Below are positions 7,071 to 16,161 of a stretch of DNA of 64,000 nt, one piece after another. Position numbers and translations under genes: made by a program. Source of the stretch: Halobacillus_B sp963739045 (lineage in GTDB: Bacteria; Bacillota; Bacilli; Bacillales; Halobacillaceae); the NCBI GenBank assembly GCA_963739045.1, contig CAVTYY010000001.1:124001-188000 (forward strand), given 5' to 3'. Numbering within the stretch: position 1 is the stretch's first letter; each line of letters begins with the position of its first letter. A model generated the notes under the pieces. The model was not told the origin of the DNA. It saw only the letters and a program-made list of their open reading frames with translations, and made no database searches.

Positions 7071-8994
7071 TCAGCTGATTTTCCGCAGCTTGAAAAAGAA
7101 CCTGAAAAACTATTATCTCTACGTGTTTGCGCTCATCTTCAGCGTTGCTTTGTACTTTTCTTTTGTCACCTTACAATATGATCCGGCGATGGACCCAGCC
7201 AAAGGTTCCATCAGAGGAGCCGCTGGTATAAAAGCAGCTGTCGTCCTGCTTGTTTGTATTGTTACCATTTTCCTACTGTACGCGAACCAGATCTTCATCA
7301 AACGAAGGAGTCAGGAAATTGGACTCTTTCAATTGATCGGATTAACCAAAAATCGGATCTTCCGTATGTTAACTATGGAAAACTTAATCATCTATTTCGG
7401 GTCATTAATCGCTGGAGTCTTCGTCGGCTTTGCTTTTTCAAAGTTAATGACCATGATCCTGTTTCATATTACAGGGGTCGATGCCGTGGCTGATTTGCAC
7501 TTTTCCACCCGGGCAGTTCTGCAGACCCTTCTCATTTTCAGTGGGATTTTCATTCTAATCATGCTGACGAATCTATTCTTTATTAAACGACAAAGCATTT
7601 TAGCTCTATTCCAAGTGACCTCCACTTCCCAGGGGAAAGCGAAGAAAATGTCCGTTTTCCAAATCATCCTAGGGATCCTGGGGCTCGTCTTAATAGCTGC
7701 AGGGTATTACACTTCTTCCAAACTATTTGACGGCCAAATGACCAGCATGCTGCTAGTCGTGATGCTCTTTATCCTTGCCTCCGTCATACTTGGCACGTAT
7801 TTATTTTATAAAGGATCGGTACAATTTATAGGGAACATGATTAGAAAAAAGAAGCGGGGATACTTGAATATCAATGAAGTGATGTCCCTATCGCCTATTA
7901 TGTTCCGCATGAAATCAAATGCCTTGTTATTAACCGTTATAACAACGGTTTCTGCACTAGCCATCGGATTATTATCGTTAAGTTACATTGCTTACTATTC
8001 TGCAGAAAAGAACGCTGAAAGCATGGTAGCTGCCGACTTTGCATTTACTCAGCAAGCTAATGCGGACCAATTTAAAGAGGCTCTTCAAGAAAATGGGATC
8101 AATTATAACAGCCAGACGGTACAAGTTCTTCAATACGAAGTCAATGCCAAGCAAATCATGAACAAGAGTATGAACGAAATGGAAACTGATCCAGATGTTA
8201 TTCAAATCGCTGTGATTAGTGAGAAAAGCGCCAAAGGGATTGATGTTGAAGCAGGCGAAACCATATTTACTGGTTTTAGTGATTTAACCAATGGCTTTTT
8301 TGATTTTGACCATACCGGAAGTCTCACGTTCAAGGGGAAAAAAGAGACTATTCCTATGAAGTTGGTCGATACGAAAGATAAGTCTTATGTAAGTGGATTC
8401 TTTACGAACGGCAGTTTACCTGTGGCCGTTGTGGATTCATCCACCTTTCAGCAGTTATACCAGCAGCGGAATAAAGAATTGCAGACGCCCTATAAGCACA
8501 TACCGGTCAATATCACCGCTCCCGATGACATCGAGAAGGCCAACACATTATTCGATAAAATCGACAAAGGGGAAGCACCTCAATATTCGAAGCTTGAACA
8601 CACAAAAAAGCAAAAGAACGGCCTTGGCCTTTCCATGTTTATCGTTGGATTTCTCGGTCTGACCTTCCTGATCACTTCAGGCTGTGTACTCTACTTCAAA
8701 CAAATGGATGAAGGCGAAGAGGAAAAGGGAAGCTACACGATTTTAAGAAAACTTGGATTTACGCGGAGAGACCTGATCAGAGGCGTTCAGGGAAAACAGC
8801 TGTTCAATTTTGGAATCCCTCTTGTTGTGGGGCTTTTACACAGCTACTTTGCGGTGAAATCAGGCTGGTTTATATTCGGAACTGAGCTTTGGACACCCAT
8901 GTTTATCGTCATGGCTGTTTATACAGCTTTGTATTCCATATTTGGCATCCTATCTATCCTTTACTATAAAAAAATCATCCGAGAAGCCCTATAA
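7060..8994 (+). CDS. BceB-like ABC transporter permease (FtsX superfamily)
   Basis: Large permease, about 644 residues, with the Bce layout: one N-terminal helix, a three-helix FtsX-type bundle (about 55-175), further helices to about 305, a big extracellular domain of roughly 200 residues (about 310-520), then three C-terminal helices. The extracellular domain is the proposed peptide-sensing part in this family and gives each system its substrate range, which cannot be predicted here. ATG 7060 overlaps the ATPase stop; a GTG three codons earlier (7051) is an alternative. The module is followed by a strong terminator, so the four-gene unit is complete. Confidence 0.93.
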   Translation: MSINQLIFRSLKKNLKNYYLYVFALIFSVALYFSFVTLQYDPAMDPAKGSIRGAAGIKAAVVLLVCIVTIFLLYANQIFIKRRSQEIGLFQLIGLTKNRIFRMLTMENLIIYFGSLIAGVFVGFAFSKLMTMILFHITGVDAVADLHFSTRAVLQTLLIFSGIFILIMLTNLFFIKRQSILALFQVTSTSQGKAKKMSVFQIILGILGLVLIAAGYYTSSKLFDGQMTSMLLVVMLFILASVILGTYLFYKGSVQFIGNMIRKKKRGYLNINEVMSLSPIMFRMKSNALLLTVITTVSALAIGLLSLSYIAYYSAEKNAESMVAADFAFTQQANADQFKEALQENGINYNSQTVQVLQYEVNAKQIMNKSMNEMETDPDVIQIAVISEKSAKGIDVEAGETIFTGFSDLTNGFFDFDHTGSLTFKGKKETIPMKLVDTKDKSYVSGFFTNGSLPVAVVDSSTFQQLYQQRNKELQTPYKHIPVNITAPDDIEKANTLFDKIDKGEAPQYSKLEHTKKQKNGLGLSMFIVGFLGLTFLITSGCVLYFKQMDEGEEEKGSYTILRKLGFTRRDLIRGVQGKQLFNFGIPLVVGLLHSYFAVKSGWFIFGTELWTPMFIVMAVYTALYSIFGILSILYYKKIIREAL

Positions 8995-9130
8995 AAAGAA
9001 TAGATACAAACACACATTCCTGCGGGGTTTTCATTTGGAGTCTCGCAAGAACTAAAGCAGGAGGACAAAGCGTTCCCTTCTTTGATCATTAAATATAGAA
9101 AGAAACTGTGCCACAAGTCTTTTAATCATA

Positions 9131-9318
9131 ATTAAATCCGAAAGATGATGAAATTGTTAATCACATGATTTCATCATCTTTCGGATTTTTTGTGCTGTAT
9201 GAGGCAAGATTTCTAACCGCCTCCCTTTTATTACCATCTCATAATGAAGGAACAAATAAGAATGGAAGTGAAACATATAAACCATTCTAGCAGAGTGTAT
9301 TTCCGGAGCAGTCATTAA
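9131..9318 (+). repeat. composite intergenic repeat, copy 1 (internally deleted)
   Basis: Begins with the hairpin, continues through a degenerate segment, the block AAACCATTCTAGC-like (about 9279-9291), then jumps directly to GAGTGTATTTCCGGAGC (about 9293-9309). The copies at 27.3-27.5 and 31.6-31.9 kb have the same order but carry 65-95 extra bases between these last two blocks. This 8995-9362 interval has no gene. Confidence 0.65.
9134..9190. terminator. long-stem terminator after the bce-type operon
   Basis: Arms 9134-9154 and 9168-9187 (AAATCCGAAAGATGATGAAA and its complement) form a stem of about 20 bp with a 13-base loop and TTTTTT tail. The hairpin is also the leading part of a composite repeat seen twice more in the window. 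Confidence 0.92.
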
Positions 9319-9362
9319 GGGGAAACCGCTGCAGTTCCTTTGAAGACCACCATTTGTTTATT

Positions 9363-10523
9363 TCAATCACCAAGAGCTCTTCCGGCGAGCATTCTTAATA
9401 CAGCGTCATCCATCGGCGGATTATGAAGTCCCGCTCGCACGTCACGATAATATTTTTCAAAGGGATATTTCCTGGATAATCCCCGTCCGCCTGCAATTCT
9501 CATTGCTAAATCGACAACTTCATTTGCCGCATTCGTAACGGCAAGCTTCACAGTGGCCAGTTCCGCTCCCATATTTTTTCGATATCCTGGTTCTTCATCC
9601 CATTTTCTAGCTGTTGCGTACATGAATGAGTGGGCTTGAATGAGCTTCCATTCCATTTCACCGATCTTATCCTGAATATGGGCCGTTTCCGATATCGGAG
9701 TGTCGAGACTGTTCGGCTGAAAGGACTGGGCAAACTCTATGGCATCGTTCCTGGCAGCCACTGCAATCCCTAAATAACAGGCCGGGATATGGAGCAGCCA
9801 GCCTTTAGGAACAGGCTTTCCCTCAACTTTAGTTTCCACCAAATCCTCTACATCAAGTTCTACCTGATCTAACACAAGATCATCACTAGCCGTGCCGCGC
9901 ATCCCCATCGTATCCCATGTTTTATCTACAGAAACTCCAGGATGATGACGGTCGATTAGAAACCAGCCTACTTGGTCAAGATCTTCTACATAAGCAGACA
10001 CAATGTAATAATCTAAATGTTCCGCCAAGGAGGTAAACGTCTTTCTGCCGGAAACGATATAAGTATTTCCATTTCGAGTGGCTGTGGTTTCCGGGATGCC
10101 TCCTCTAGTAGGACTGCCCGTTGCCGGTTCAGAGGCAGCACGGTTAACGATTTTCTGTTCTTCTGAGACTTCCTTTGCCAAACGGTCAAACTGTTTCTTA
10201 CTCCATAATTGTTCATCCTTTAATTCCATAAGTATTCCCTGGTGCCAACCGATTGATAAAGCAACAGCACCGTCGCCTTCTGCAATCTTCTCCTGCAGCA
10301 ATAAGAATTCATATAAAGATAGATCCTCTCCTCCAGAAGAAGGAGCCAAACTTAAGGAGGGATAGTTTTCTTGTTTAATGACTTTCAGCGTATGAGGAGA
10401 AAATTGTGCATCACGGTCCGTCGCTTTCACATGAGATTTAGCTTCTTCCGATATCCGTTTTGCTTTATCAAATAATCGTTTCTGCCGGTCATTTTTCACC
10501 CAAGTATCAAAGATATCCTTCAT
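9363..10523 (-). CDS. acyl-CoA dehydrogenase family protein
   Basis: Flavoprotein of the acyl-CoA dehydrogenase superfamily, 386 residues. The helical N-terminal domain (1-110) is followed by the beta domain with W-D-T-M-G-M-R-G-T-A-S-D-D (about 213-225), the conserved flavin and substrate contact region. The C-terminal helical bundle has I-A-G-G-R-G-L-S-R-K-Y-P-F-E-K-Y-Y-R-D (about 343-361), which binds the FAD of the neighbouring subunit. It resembles the single-gene YdbM-type dehydrogenases of Bacillus more than fatty-acid beta-oxidation operon enzymes. No thiolase, ligase or ETF neighbour is present, so a stand-alone acyl-CoA or flavin monooxygenase-like role remains open. Start ATG 10523 has AGGAGTGAAGAGAA upstream. 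Confidence 0.88.
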   Translation of the reverse strand: MKDIFDTWVKNDRQKRLFDKAKRISEEAKSHVKATDRDAQFSPHTLKVIKQENYPSLSLAPSSGGEDLSLYEFLLLQEKIAEGDGAVALSIGWHQGILMELKDEQLWSKKQFDRLAKEVSEEQKIVNRAASEPATGSPTRGGIPETTATRNGNTYIVSGRKTFTSLAEHLDYYIVSAYVEDLDQVGWFLIDRHHPGVSVDKTWDTMGMRGTASDDLVLDQVELDVEDLVETKVEGKPVPKGWLLHIPACYLGIAVAARNDAIEFAQSFQPNSLDTPISETAHIQDKIGEMEWKLIQAHSFMYATARKWDEEPGYRKNMGAELATVKLAVTNAANEVVDLAMRIAGGRGLSRKYPFEKYYRDVRAGLHNPPMDDAVLRMLAGRALGD

Positions 10524-10754
10524 TTCTCTTCACTCCTATCCTCTAGCATCTACTAAAACCTTACTAAATCAGTCGGGATTATGCTAACGAACGGCTCACT
10601 TTAAGATAAGCCATCAAGCCCTAAGAAACACGGGTCTCCAACCTTCCTCTCTCTTCTTTTTCCTGGATTCCCAATGATTTTTTAAAGGATTGGCCTGCTT
10701 TCTGGAGAAATAAGTATAGAGAGACCAAGATTTTCTACAAAAAGGAGGAATCGT

Positions 10755-11180
10755 GTGTTTAGACTTGGAAGTATCTTCATTCCCGTTACGAACCTTGATC
10801 AATCCATTGACTGGTATCAAAAGGCCCTTGAAGCTATATTAATCGATGAGTGGGATGGCAGTGAAAGAGGAGCAAGTTTCTTTTTTCCAGAAGGAGATAT
10901 GCAGCTGGGTCTTATTGAAGTAGAACAAGCCCAGCCGGCAGAGTTTAAAATCAGCGAGATAAAAAGCAATCCTTATTATAACTTTATCGTTCAGGATATC
11001 GACAGAGCGTACCACCATTTACTGAATCAAGGTGTAGAAGTGAGCAGCTTAAAGGAAAATAAATGGATGTCTTATTTTGATTTTTTTGACCTCGACGGCA
11101 ACGCTTTTAGTGTCGTGTATGAGAAACCAAGTTCTTCGTACCACGAAATGCAGCGGAAACAGCAAAAACGGAGCTCCTAG
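10755..11180 (+). CDS. VOC (glyoxalase/bleomycin resistance) family protein
   Basis: Small metalloenzyme-fold protein of 141 residues with the two beta-alpha-beta-beta-beta modules of the vicinal oxygen chelate superfamily. The opening F-I-P-V-T-N-L-D-Q-S-I-D-W-Y is the first module, and F-D-F-F-D-L-D-G-N-A-F-S-V-V-Y near residue 115 is the C-terminal strand with the usual D-x-D-G-N turn. The start is GTG 10755 with AAAGGAGG seven bases upstream. Catalytic identity cannot be determined: the family includes lyases, dioxygenases and drug-binding proteins. It converges on ytvA with a shared terminator. Confidence 0.88.
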   Translation: MFRLGSIFIPVTNLDQSIDWYQKALEAILIDEWDGSERGASFFFPEGDMQLGLIEVEQAQPAEFKISEIKSNPYYNFIVQDIDRAYHHLLNQGVEVSSLKENKWMSYFDFFDLDGNAFSVVYEKPSSSYHEMQRKQQKRSS

Positions 11181-11185
11181 CCTTC

Positions 11186-11211
11186 CTCCCCTGGCCACAT
11201 TTCCAGGGGAG
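11186..11211. terminator. bidirectional terminator between VOC gene and ytvA
   Basis: Perfect 9-bp stem CTCCCCTGG / CCAGGGGAG with an eight-base loop between two convergent genes. The tail is only moderately T-rich. Confidence 0.75.
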
Positions 11212-11216
11212 TTCTA

Positions 11217-12011
11217 TTAGCGGATCGCGTGCAAAGCCTGCTTCACTGTAGCGTAACTTTTCAGTGAAAGTTCGCTGAAATCAGCATAAGGAACACTTTG
11301 AATGGCAAATTCAGGCTTAATCCCCGTTATAATCAATGTCGTACCCATCAAGTCCAGCAGCTGATTCAACTGGTAGATCCCCATATGAATCGCTTGATTG
11401 TAGGAATGTACGGCAGAAAGGTCCAGAATCAAGTAATCATCTTTAGACTCCTTCACATGGTGACTGACGTTATCCAGCATTTGCTGAAGCCGCTCTTCAT
11501 CGATGGTTCCTACTATGGGAAGTACAGAAATATGATCTTCTACAGGCACAATCGGTGTAGACAGACGTTTCACTTCTGAAGAGTAATGACTGGCAAGCTC
11601 CTCCGCTTCTATCCTTACTGTAATGTCTTTCTGGACTCCCACAAAAAAGGTCTGGTTCATTTGCTTAATATAAACCGGGAAAATTTGCAGCTCATTCCAA
11701 AACATTCTGCCGTTCTTTTGATAATTCTTCAGCTCGACCTGAACCTCTTCATAGCTCTTAAGCCCATCACGGATTTTCATTAGGGCTTTGGGGTCCGTAT
11801 CTTCCCCTTGCAGAAAACGGCAGTTCTTTCCCACCACCTCATCAGAATGATAGCCGGTTAAATCTTCAAACCCTTTATTTATGTAGATAATTGGATTATC
11901 CTCTTGTTCAGGATCTGAAATAACCACTCCCGCCCCTACATAATCAATCGCCGTTTTGATAAACTCATTTTGCTGAATCTCTTTTAATTTTTCAAATGTA
12001 TTTTTCTTCAT
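11217..12011 (-). CDS. ytvA: blue-light photoreceptor YtvA (LOV-STAS)
   Basis: Cytosolic flavin-binding light sensor that feeds into the sigma-B general stress response through the stressosome. About 264 residues, close to the 261 of Bacillus subtilis YtvA. The PAS/LOV domain (about 15-130) contains G-K-N-C-R-F-L-Q-G with the photoactive Cys64 and the later F-x-N-E-L-Q-I flavin-contact strand. A linker helix leads to a C-terminal STAS domain (about 150-262) with the D-L-S-A-V-H strand-turn. Start ATG 12011 is preceded by AAAGGGG; the upstream in-frame extension to 12077 has no such signal. The partner stressosome genes are not in this window. Confidence 0.93.
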   Translation of the reverse strand: MKKNTFEKLKEIQQNEFIKTAIDYVGAGVVISDPEQEDNPIIYINKGFEDLTGYHSDEVVGKNCRFLQGEDTDPKALMKIRDGLKSYEEVQVELKNYQKNGRMFWNELQIFPVYIKQMNQTFFVGVQKDITVRIEAEELASHYSSEVKRLSTPIVPVEDHISVLPIVGTIDEERLQQMLDNVSHHVKESKDDYLILDLSAVHSYNQAIHMGIYQLNQLLDLMGTTLIITGIKPEFAIQSVPYADFSELSLKSYATVKQALHAIR

Positions 12012-12047
12012 ATGTGATCCCCTTTGGACAGTGAAATAACTACTATT

Positions 12048-12077
12048 ATCATAGAATGTATTCACGATAATTTCCAA
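12048..12077 (-). promoter_or_regulatory. candidate sigma-A promoter of ytvA
   Basis: On the minus strand TTGGAA (12077-12072) and TATGAT (12053-12048) are spaced 18 bp, about 37 bases upstream of the start codon. No sigma-B-like element was seen here. Confidence 0.45.
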
Positions 12078-12125
12078 CCATATAGGATTTTATCCTGCTG
12101 TTCCCAGGTAAGTGACAAGACAATC

Positions 12126-12977
12126 TCAAATCCAGGATTTATCCTCTGCAAACCGTACAAATGTATCCACTTGGGGTAAAGAGCGAATTCTCGGCTGGTA
12201 ACATAGCCAGGTGTCCCGAGTTAACTGATGGTTATGGTCTTCCAATGCTAGATGCGGGAGTTCTCTGCACTCGGGATCCAGAATACTTTGTGGCAGAACC
12301 GTCATCCCCAGCCCTCTTTTCATTAATTGCTTGGCAGTTTCAAACTGATCTACTTTGATGGATCGTTTGATGGAAAGCCCCTTTTGGTTTAACAGCCAGC
12401 CTTCTATCAGCTTTAAAAATTCTGAATCTGTTTTAAATTCGATAAAAGGGCGCGTTTCAGTTCCTCCAATAGGTTTTGTATCACATAGATAAAGAGGATC
12501 GCTGAACATTTGGGAATAATGGTGGTCTTTCACCGGCTCACCTCGTACAATACACACGTGAAAATCAGAGGCTGCTTGCCTGATTTCTTCACTAACCCCG
12601 GTGATCAGATCAATGCTCACCGCCGGGTATATTGCCGTATAAGCTTCTAGTAATTCAGGTAAATAATGCTGACTGACAAGAGAAGAAACACCGAGAGATA
12701 ATTTACCTGAGACCACCCCTTTAGAATGTGCCACTTGATCGTGAACCGCCCTTTCCTCCTTTAAAAGCTGTTTCGCATGCTCAATAATCAGCTCGCCTGC
12801 TGCTGTCACCACTAATTTCTTCGGGGTCCGGAGAAAAATCAACACGTCAAAATATTCTTCGATATACTTTAACCTCTGCGTGATGGCGGGCTGCGAAATT
12901 AATACCTTCTTAGCCGTAGCACGAATGGTTTGATTTTCACATAGGTGCACAAGCAATTGATAATCATCAATTTTCAT
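12126..12977 (-). CDS. LysR family transcriptional regulator
   Basis: LysR-type regulator, 283 residues: N-terminal winged helix-turn-helix (about 1-60, with A-T-A-K-K-V-L-I-S-Q-P-A-I-T-Q-R-L the recognition region), linker helix, then a periplasmic-binding-like effector domain with the G-V-V-S-G-K-L-S-L-G-V entry strand. It is divergent from the MFS transporter gene 110 bases away, the usual arrangement for a regulator controlling the transporter and itself. The inducer is unknown. ATG 12977 is chosen because AGGGGTGAG lies just before it; the in-frame codon at 13007 would lie in the promoter region. Confidence 0.9.
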   Translation of the reverse strand: MKIDDYQLLVHLCENQTIRATAKKVLISQPAITQRLKYIEEYFDVLIFLRTPKKLVVTAAGELIIEHAKQLLKEERAVHDQVAHSKGVVSGKLSLGVSSLVSQHYLPELLEAYTAIYPAVSIDLITGVSEEIRQAASDFHVCIVRGEPVKDHHYSQMFSDPLYLCDTKPIGGTETRPFIEFKTDSEFLKLIEGWLLNQKGLSIKRSIKVDQFETAKQLMKRGLGMTVLPQSILDPECRELPHLALEDHNHQLTRDTWLCYQPRIRSLPQVDTFVRFAEDKSWI

Positions 12978-13087
12978 CCACTCACCCCTATAATTTTTAC
13001 TTATCACTTTTCATTATAAATCGATATTATATTTATTGCATGTGAAGTAATAGACTGGTAGTAATCAAAGGAAAGGGGTGGGTGTAC

Positions 13088-14299
13088 GTGAATCGGGCCA
13101 ATACGACTAAATTATTAGCTGCTTACTTCTTATACGAATGCGGCCGCGCCATGTATTTTGTATTAATTACCTGGTTTTTGTATAAATGGACCCAAGACGC
13201 CATATATACCGGATTGTTTGTAAGCTTCGGCTTTATCCCCGGCCTTTTGTCCAATCTAGTATTTGGGGTGCTGGTGGATCGATACAACCGCAAACGATTA
13301 GCAAACCTGGCAGGTGCCATTAGCTTTGTTGTCCTCCTCTTGTTAATGGGGGCATCGGTTACAGGATATATTTCCCCCTGGACTATTATCGCCGCCCATA
13401 TGATGATGCAGACAGCGGGGTCTCTCTATCGTCCTTCCCTGCAGGCGTTAACTGCAGAAGTATTCGACAAAGTGACATTACCCAGAATTTTCTCTTTATC
13501 CAGTTCTGCCACAATCTCAGGAGGACTCGCAGGGGCAGCTATTGGCGGAATACTTTCAGGAATGGTTCCTATTACCGGATCGCTAGGAGTTGTACTATCT
13601 TTATACGGGGCAGCCTGGACAGCTGTATGGCGGCTTCATTATGAACGGCATAGCCATGTATCCTCTTCAAAATCCTTGAACCTCATCGGAGAATTAAAAG
13701 ATGGATTCAACTATTTATCTCTACACCCCATGCTGTATGGACTATTTGCTTTGATGATGCTCGGACAATTAACTTTTCACACAACGATTGGGTTTTTATC
13801 TGTTTATACGAGCGAGTACCTGCATCAAAATTCAGTTACATACGGATTGCTTGATGCATGCTTTTCAGCAGGGGGGATTCTGGCAGGAATTCTAGGCACA
13901 TGGTGGTGGTATAAGTGGAAAAACCGACTGGCAGTTTGGTCGCTTACGGCAATGGCGGCAGGACTTTTATTGCTCGGTTGTACCCAGCATCTTCTGTTCG
14001 TGTTCATTGGAGTTCTAGGTGTGGGTCTCGGTACCTCCTGGGTAAGAGCCTTACTCCAATCCATCCAGCAAATGTCTACAGATAAAGAGTATCACGGCCG
14101 CATGTCCAGTTTTCGTATGCTGGGCAATCAGGCATCGGTCGTCATTTCCGGTCCGATTTTCGGGGTGATTGCGGCGTCACGCGGAGCAAATGAGGTCTTT
14201 TTGTTTCTTCTTGTTCCTGTAGTTCTAGGAATCATCTGGGCAGTCTTTCAATCCAATGATCCTGCATTTGTCAAAATTACTAACAACAAAACCGCATAA
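13088..14299 (+). CDS. MFS transporter
   Basis: Major facilitator superfamily protein of about 403 residues with roughly 12 membrane helices. The loop 2-3 motif reads G-V-L-V-D-R-Y-N-R-K-R, the classic MFS gating signature. Overall pattern resembles the MefA/EntS-like drug and siderophore efflux branch, but the substrate is not predictable. Start: two in-frame GTG codons (13082 and 13088); the AAAGGGGTGGG at 13071-13081 favours 13088. The adjacent divergent LysR gene probably regulates it. The gene ends in a hairpin. Confidence 0.88.
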   Translation: MNRANTTKLLAAYFLYECGRAMYFVLITWFLYKWTQDAIYTGLFVSFGFIPGLLSNLVFGVLVDRYNRKRLANLAGAISFVVLLLLMGASVTGYISPWTIIAAHMMMQTAGSLYRPSLQALTAEVFDKVTLPRIFSLSSSATISGGLAGAAIGGILSGMVPITGSLGVVLSLYGAAWTAVWRLHYERHSHVSSSKSLNLIGELKDGFNYLSLHPMLYGLFALMMLGQLTFHTTIGFLSVYTSEYLHQNSVTYGLLDACFSAGGILAGILGTWWWYKWKNRLAVWSLTAMAAGLLLLGCTQHLLFVFIGVLGVGLGTSWVRALLQSIQQMSTDKEYHGRMSSFRMLGNQASVVISGPIFGVIAASRGANEVFLFLLVPVVLGIIWAVFQSNDPAFVKITNNKTA

Positions 14300-14304
14300 A
14301 GACA

Positions 14305-14331
14305 AGGTATGTCTTCTTTTAAGACATACCT
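14305..14331. terminator. hairpin between MFS gene and a minus-strand microgene
   Basis: Perfect 11-bp stem AGGTATGTCTT / AAGACATACCT with a five-base loop. A T-run is not adjacent (TTTTTTT begins about 18 bases later), so efficiency is uncertain. Confidence 0.6.
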
Positions 14332-14399
14332 AATTACGTATATTGAACTTTTTTTATCATCTATGTCCAGGGTTGACTTGAGCGGGTTTTCTTCCTCGC

Positions 14400-14492
14400 T
14401 TACCTTGTTTCTTCCTTCGGTGTCCTATAAACCTTTTCAACCTCAACTCCCAGAGTCTTTAAGTAATCGACAATCTGGTCTAGGCTTTTCAT
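14400..14492 (-). CDS. 30-residue predicted microprotein
   Basis: Short minus-strand frame with ATG at 14492 and a GAGGTG site seven bases upstream. The product begins M-K-S-L-D-Q-I-V-D-Y-L-K-T-L-G and ends P-K-E-E-T-R. It is charged, probably a single amphipathic helix plus strand, without membrane segment or cysteine. I do not recognise a family. Support is the ribosome binding site and sensible codon use; conservation in relatives would decide. It fills a 324-base gap otherwise without genes. Confidence 0.45.
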   Translation of the reverse strand: MKSLDQIVDYLKTLGVEVEKVYRTPKEETR

Positions 14493-14623
14493 GATTTCAC
14501 CTCAGTATTGTAAAAAAGATTTGGCTCGAAACCACACCACTTCGTTCCGATTTGTACTCTATACGAATTTCACTAACTAAACGTTTCAATAAGTCGTATA
14601 ATGCACCATACCCTGTATGCTGT

Positions 14624-15088
14624 TCAAGTATTCAATTTTTTACACATTTTAATATTTTTTATTGAAATGCCCTTGGTTATCTTTATTTGTCTTTCCAGCA
14701 CTTCAAATCCCATCACTTGAAAAAAAGGAAAAGCGGTTAAACTCGCTTCTGTACGCAAGTAATCATGGAAGGTACTTGCTTCTTCCTCCATCTTGCAGAG
14801 TAATCGGCTGGCCGCTCCTCTGTGCAGATAGCCTTTATGAACAAACAGGAGATCTGCAACTCCGTCCTTCGTTAATAGACTGCAGCCCGCTAATTCTCCA
14901 TCTATGATAGCAACCCAGGCTGAACCAGATTGAAACCGAGCTGCCCAGATCCTTTCATCTTCAAAACAGGACGCCCAAGCGCGGAGCTGAGTCTGGGTGT
15001 ACTCCTTCACATTTACTGTGAGGATCGTTTCTCTAATGATTTGGAGCACTGCCGGTAGATCTGCTCTCCGATATCTACGCAATTCCAT
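14624..15088 (-). CDS. GNAT family N-acetyltransferase
   Basis: Small acetyltransferase-fold protein of 154 residues. It opens with the beta1-alpha1 motif M-E-L-R-R-Y-R-R-A-D-L-P-A-V. Motif A is F-V-H-K-G-Y-L-H-R-G-A-A-S-R-L-L (about 90-105), with the pyrophosphate-binding G-A-A loop, and the F-F-x-x-M-G-F-E-V strand lies near the end. Acyl acceptor unknown. ATG 15088 is preceded by AGGGGTG. It is codirectional with, but probably separate from, the LysR gene upstream. Confidence 0.85.
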   Translation of the reverse strand: MELRRYRRADLPAVLQIIRETILTVNVKEYTQTQLRAWASCFEDERIWAARFQSGSAWVAIIDGELAGCSLLTKDGVADLLFVHKGYLHRGAASRLLCKMEEEASTFHDYLRTEASLTAFPFFQVMGFEVLERQIKITKGISIKNIKMCKKLNT

Positions 15089-15157
15089 AAAGGTTCACCC
15101 CTGCTTCTCTATCATAACAAACTACACGTCCCGAAAATATTTAAATTTGATGACAAT

Positions 15158-16045
15158 TTAAAGGTGAAACAGTTCATCTACCAACTGGATAAACACTTCA
15201 ACATTTTTTGTCGTAGGATTTCCTGATCGTGTCACCCTTGAAAAGTAACGTGAAGCTCGCTTAATAAACGGAAGCGGAAGCATGAGCTGAGTAACATCTG
15301 AATGATCCACCACTGTTTTCGAAACTAGCGTTATACCTAGTCCTTCTTTCACTGCCTGTACAACCCCATGGTTGCTGCCAATCGTAATCATTTTCTTAGG
15401 TCTGATATTATAAGATTCCAGCATCGAATCCATGACTGCCCGGCTCCCGGAACCTGCTTCTCTAGTAATCCAGGTTTGATCCTGCAAATCTTGAAACGTC
15501 GCTTCTCTAACTTTCCAAAGTGAATGACCACCCGGCACGAGTATGACCATTTCATCTTCTAAAAAAGGGACTGAAGTCAAATCCGTGTGGTTTACTTGCC
15601 CTTCAACCAGCCCTAGGTCTCGTTCATGTAAGTGGACCGCTTCATTAATAATTTCCGTATTAGCTATTTGAACATCTAAATCGACAGACGGATACCTGGA
15701 ATCAAATTCTTTGAGAAGGGCCGGAAGAATATATTCCCCTACGGTGTAGCTTGCGCCTATCCGAATGACGCCCCTTAATTGATGTTGGTGTTCCAAAACT
15801 TCTGATCTGGTATTCTCTATGATCCCTAATATTTGCCTGGCTCGCTGATAGACAAGACTTCCTGTATCTGTCACATGAAACCTTTTTGGGGAGCGGTCAA
15901 TTAACGTCGTTTGAAAATATTCTTCAAGATTCTTTATGTGAAAACTTACCGTAGGCTGCGATAGATTAAGCGTTTTAGATGCCTTCGTAAAACTTTTAAG
16001 GTCGATTACAGTAATCAAAGTCTTCATCGCTTCAAAGTCCATCAT
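15158..16045 (-). CDS. LysR family regulator, CysL-like, divergent from yeiH-type gene
   Basis: LysR-type regulator of about 295 residues with an N-terminal HTH (D-L-K-S-F-T-K-A-S-K-T-L-N-L-S-Q-P-T-V-S, about 15-35) and a C-terminal effector-binding domain. LysR proteins of this kind next to YeiH/YddB-type transporters are often grouped with CysL, which responds to sulfur metabolites; that is inference from neighbourhood. GGAGGTGG lies directly before two consecutive ATG codons (16045 and 16042); either may be used. The roughly 115-base divergent region with the transporter gene presumably holds its operator. Confidence 0.88.
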   Translation of the reverse strand: MMDFEAMKTLITVIDLKSFTKASKTLNLSQPTVSFHIKNLEEYFQTTLIDRSPKRFHVTDTGSLVYQRARQILGIIENTRSEVLEHQHQLRGVIRIGASYTVGEYILPALLKEFDSRYPSVDLDVQIANTEIINEAVHLHERDLGLVEGQVNHTDLTSVPFLEDEMVILVPGGHSLWKVREATFQDLQDQTWITREAGSGSRAVMDSMLESYNIRPKKMITIGSNHGVVQAVKEGLGITLVSKTVVDHSDVTQLMLPLPFIKRASRYFSRVTRSGNPTTKNVEVFIQLVDELFHL

Positions 16046-16161
16046 CCACCTCCTATTATTAATATTATTAATGATAAACATTATAAAGTTTTATTTTACT
16101 AATGTTAAGGCCCTCTATATACTATGAAAGGTATAAATTTATTAGTAAAGAAGGGGTCCTG

